Assembly (NCBI GenBank): GCA_028707745.1
Contig: JAQWAJ010000049.1
Location: 1-8,849 of the forward strand
Length of the DNA: 8,849 nt
From: Bacteroidales bacterium
GTDB taxonomy: Bacteria; Bacteroidota; Bacteroidia; Bacteroidales; UBA12481
Reading direction: 5' to 3'
Shown: positions 7,182 through 8,849 of the stretch, in pieces
Numbering within the stretch: position 1 is the stretch's first letter
Layout of the letters: every line of letters begins with the position of its first letter
Made by a program: the position numbers and the translations under genes
The notes under the pieces: generated by a model
The model's input: only the letters and a program-made list of their open reading frames with translations
The model's database searches: none
What the model was told of the DNA's origin: nothing

Positions 7182-8350
7182 TCAAGCAGATACTGAATAC
7201 CAATATCAGGTGCCTGAATAAATTTGTGTTCAACCTGGGCGTAAAGGGATTACGCGCATTTAACCGTTATGAAAAGGGACTGAAAAACGGCAACTTTTTC
7301 CCGGCCTTTCACTTTATTTCGGTCACGGATGAGTGCAATCTGCATTGCCAGGGGTGCTGGGTCACGGGAAAACGAGAAAAGAAAAGCCTTTCAGCCGAAG
7401 ATCTCGACCGTATAATCACCGACACCAAAAAAAATGGTTCCTACTATTTCGGAATTCTTGGCGGCGAGCCATTAATGTACAAACCTCTTTTCGAGGTATT
7501 TAAAAAACATTCGGATTGCTATTTTCAACTCTTCACCAACGGTACCCTGCTGGATGCAGCGGTTGCCGGGAAGCTGAAAAAATGTGCCAACGTAACACCG
7601 CTGATCAGCTTCGAGGGCAATGAAATGGTGGCCGATGTACGTCGAGGCGGACATCATGTGTTCGAACGCACCCGTAAAGCCATCGAAGAATCAACCCGGG
7701 CCGGGCTCATCACCGGAGTGGCCATCAGTGTATGCCAGTCAAATTTCGATATGGCCTTATCGCATGAATTCATCCAATCGCTGATCGACCAAAAAGTTTG
7801 CTATCTGTGGTATTATATATTCAGGCCTGTGGGCCAGGATGCCTCACCTGAACTGGCGCTCACCCAGGATCAGATGGATCAATTGCGCCGTCACATCATC
7901 GCTGCACGGTCAAAATATTCACTGGCCATTATCGACACGTATTGGAACGAGAAAGGTGAGGGCTTTTGCCCGGCCGCCAAGGGACTAAGCCATCACATCA
8001 ATGCATCGGGATATATTGAACCGTGCCCTGTGGTCCAGTTTTCCACTGATCGCTTTTCCGATAAACCGCTGACCGGGATTTACAAAACCTCACGTTTCCT
8101 GAATGACTTCCGGACTGAAATCCCTGGAAAAACCAACGGTTGCATCATCATGGAAGACCCTCAATGGTTGGTTGATTATATCGACCGCCACGGAGCTGCC
8201 GACACCTCGGGCCGTGGTAATGAACGTGAACGTCTGCTGGCTATGAAGCCCTTGAACAGTCACGGCAGTTGTGAAGTAATCCCGGAACAGAGCTTTATTT
8301 ATAAATTTGCCAAGAAACGGGCTTTTTTCGGGCTGGGTGCTTATGGATGA
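7178..8350 (+). CDS. Radical SAM enzyme with twitch/SPASM-like auxiliary cluster motif
   Basis: This 390-residue protein has the radical SAM cluster motif CxxxCxxC in FISVTDECNLHCQGCW (Cys53, 57, 60), which binds the [4Fe-4S] cluster that cleaves S-adenosylmethionine. The SAM-contacting GGEP motif is at 95-98 in YYFGILGGEPLMY. In the C-terminal part, Cys264, Gly278 and Cys283 (ASGYIEPCPV) fit the CX9-15GX4C start of twitch/SPASM domains. Cys322 (NGCIIMEDP) and Cys365 could complete one auxiliary cluster; the CX2CX5CX3C block of full SPASM is absent, so a twitch-type single cluster is more likely. Such enzymes modify peptides, cofactors or small molecules, but the substrate is not evident: there is no small precursor-peptide gene next to it in the window. 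The ATG at 7178 overlaps the previous stop, and the gene overlaps the next one by 8 nt, so all three genes are cotranscribed. Confidence 0.93.
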   Translation: MIKQILNTNIRCLNKFVFNLGVKGLRAFNRYEKGLKNGNFFPAFHFISVTDECNLHCQGCWVTGKREKKSLSAEDLDRIITDTKKNGSYYFGILGGEPLMYKPLFEVFKKHSDCYFQLFTNGTLLDAAVAGKLKKCANVTPLISFEGNEMVADVRRGGHHVFERTRKAIEESTRAGLITGVAISVCQSNFDMALSHEFIQSLIDQKVCYLWYYIFRPVGQDASPELALTQDQMDQLRRHIIAARSKYSLAIIDTYWNEKGEGFCPAAKGLSHHINASGYIEPCPVVQFSTDRFSDKPLTGIYKTSRFLNDFRTEIPGKTNGCIIMEDPQWLVDYIDRHGAADTSGRGNERERLLAMKPLNSHGSCEVIPEQSFIYKFAKKRAFFGLGAYG

Positions 8351-8849
8351 AACAACTATCGAATTGAACCTGAGTGTTCCGGTAAAAAAATCTCGCCGGA
8401 AGGAACTGATTGATGCTGCCCGACAAACCGTTGCAGTTGCCGGCCTGTTACCCCCTGTTGCCTTTCCGGTTCTTGAAGAACTAGCCATCCAGACTATTAC
8501 ACTCGCAGGCGGCAATGCAGATGAATTGGCCTTTGCCCTTCTGATGTGTTCCAATGAACTCTGGCGTCCTTTTTTTGAAGCTACCCCCTATAGCCGAAGG
8601 CTGTTATTATTGCCGCAATGCCTGAAAAGCAGCAGCTCTTGCCAGGCAACCCTGGATGAACTCGGACTGATTTGCGCCGGGTGTGATCAGTGTTCCATTC
8701 ATTCAACCCTTGATAAAGCTGAGATCCTGGGATACTCTACGCTGGTAGCTGAAGGGAGCTCAACGGCGATCTCTCTGGTTGAAGAGGGTTCGGTTGATGC
8801 AATCCTGGGAGTCAGTTGCCTGGAGGTACTTCAAAAGTCGTTCCGCCAG
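8343..8849 (+). CDS. DUF116-type cysteine-rich protein, N-terminal part (3' end cut by window)
   Basis: An open frame of 169 codons starts at ATG 8343 and runs off the right edge. The ATG at 8347 can be excluded because its frame stops after six codons. After an ~80-residue N-terminal region (PPVAFPVLEELAIQ; LMCSNELWRPFFEATP) comes a DUF116-like domain: RRLLLLPQCLKSSSSC (Cys93, Cys100), GLICAGCDQCSIH (Cys111, 114, 117), ILGYSTLVAEGSS (128-140) and AILGVSCLEVLQ (Cys159). This order of LLLLPxCL, C-x2-C-x2-C, a GY-V strand and GVxC is what I know of DUF116; the cysteines may hold an Fe-S cluster or Zn. The domain's biochemical function is not established. No membrane helix is evident. I recall Bacteroidota proteins in which this domain precedes a polyprenyl synthetase domain, but the decisive part is outside the window. 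Start overlaps the radical SAM stop by 8 nt. Confidence 0.85.
   Translation, partial: MDETTIELNLSVPVKKSRRKELIDAARQTVAVAGLLPPVAFPVLEELAIQTITLAGGNADELAFALLMCSNELWRPFFEATPYSRRLLLLPQCLKSSSSCQATLDELGLICAGCDQCSIHSTLDKAEILGYSTLVAEGSSTAISLVEEGSVDAILGVSCLEVLQKSFRQ

Noticed and set aside
8090..8554. Minus-strand frame of 154 codons over the radical SAM/DUF116 junction
   Set aside because: Antisense to two supported, overlapping genes, with no recognisable domain.

Overview
The window looks like chromosomal DNA from a member of the Bacteroidota, probably an environmental or anaerobic Bacteroidales/Marinilabiliales-type organism. The evidence is the lack of Shine-Dalgarno sequences before most starts, one clear Bacteroidota-type -7 box (TATATTTG), two lipoproteins with short LPAC/IMSC lipoboxes, and a family of RND permease typical of that phylum. 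Base composition is moderate and even; I see no mobile elements, tRNA, rRNA or CRISPR. This placement is inference from gene content.

Left part (1-6344, all on the minus strand). From the divergent promoter leftward the order is: ppnP, a small cupin-fold nucleoside phosphorylase; a 290-residue lipoprotein of unknown function; a 129-bp gap with a possible operator; then a tripartite-efflux operon consisting of an unusual RND permease, a lipoprotein membrane-fusion adaptor, and a second, more classical RND permease whose 3' part lies beyond the left edge. The two permeases and single adaptor should form an inner-membrane/periplasmic export machine. No TolC-like outer-membrane factor is visible. 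A heptamer tandem repeat fills the gap between the adaptor and the second permease.

Middle (6345-6467): a 123-bp divergent promoter region containing the ppnP promoter and a nested inverted repeat.

Right part (6468-8849, plus strand): a tightly coupled three-gene operon with overlapping stop/start codons (4 and 8 nt). It encodes a protein with a CxC...ACxPR N-terminal region plus two [4Fe-4S] ferredoxin motifs, a radical SAM enzyme with a twitch-like auxiliary cluster motif, and a cysteine-rich DUF116-type protein cut by the right edge. The pathway is not one I can name. A plausible reading is that the ferredoxin-like protein supplies electrons to the radical SAM enzyme and the DUF116 protein acts in the same pathway. 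This block is the best candidate here for an undescribed system.
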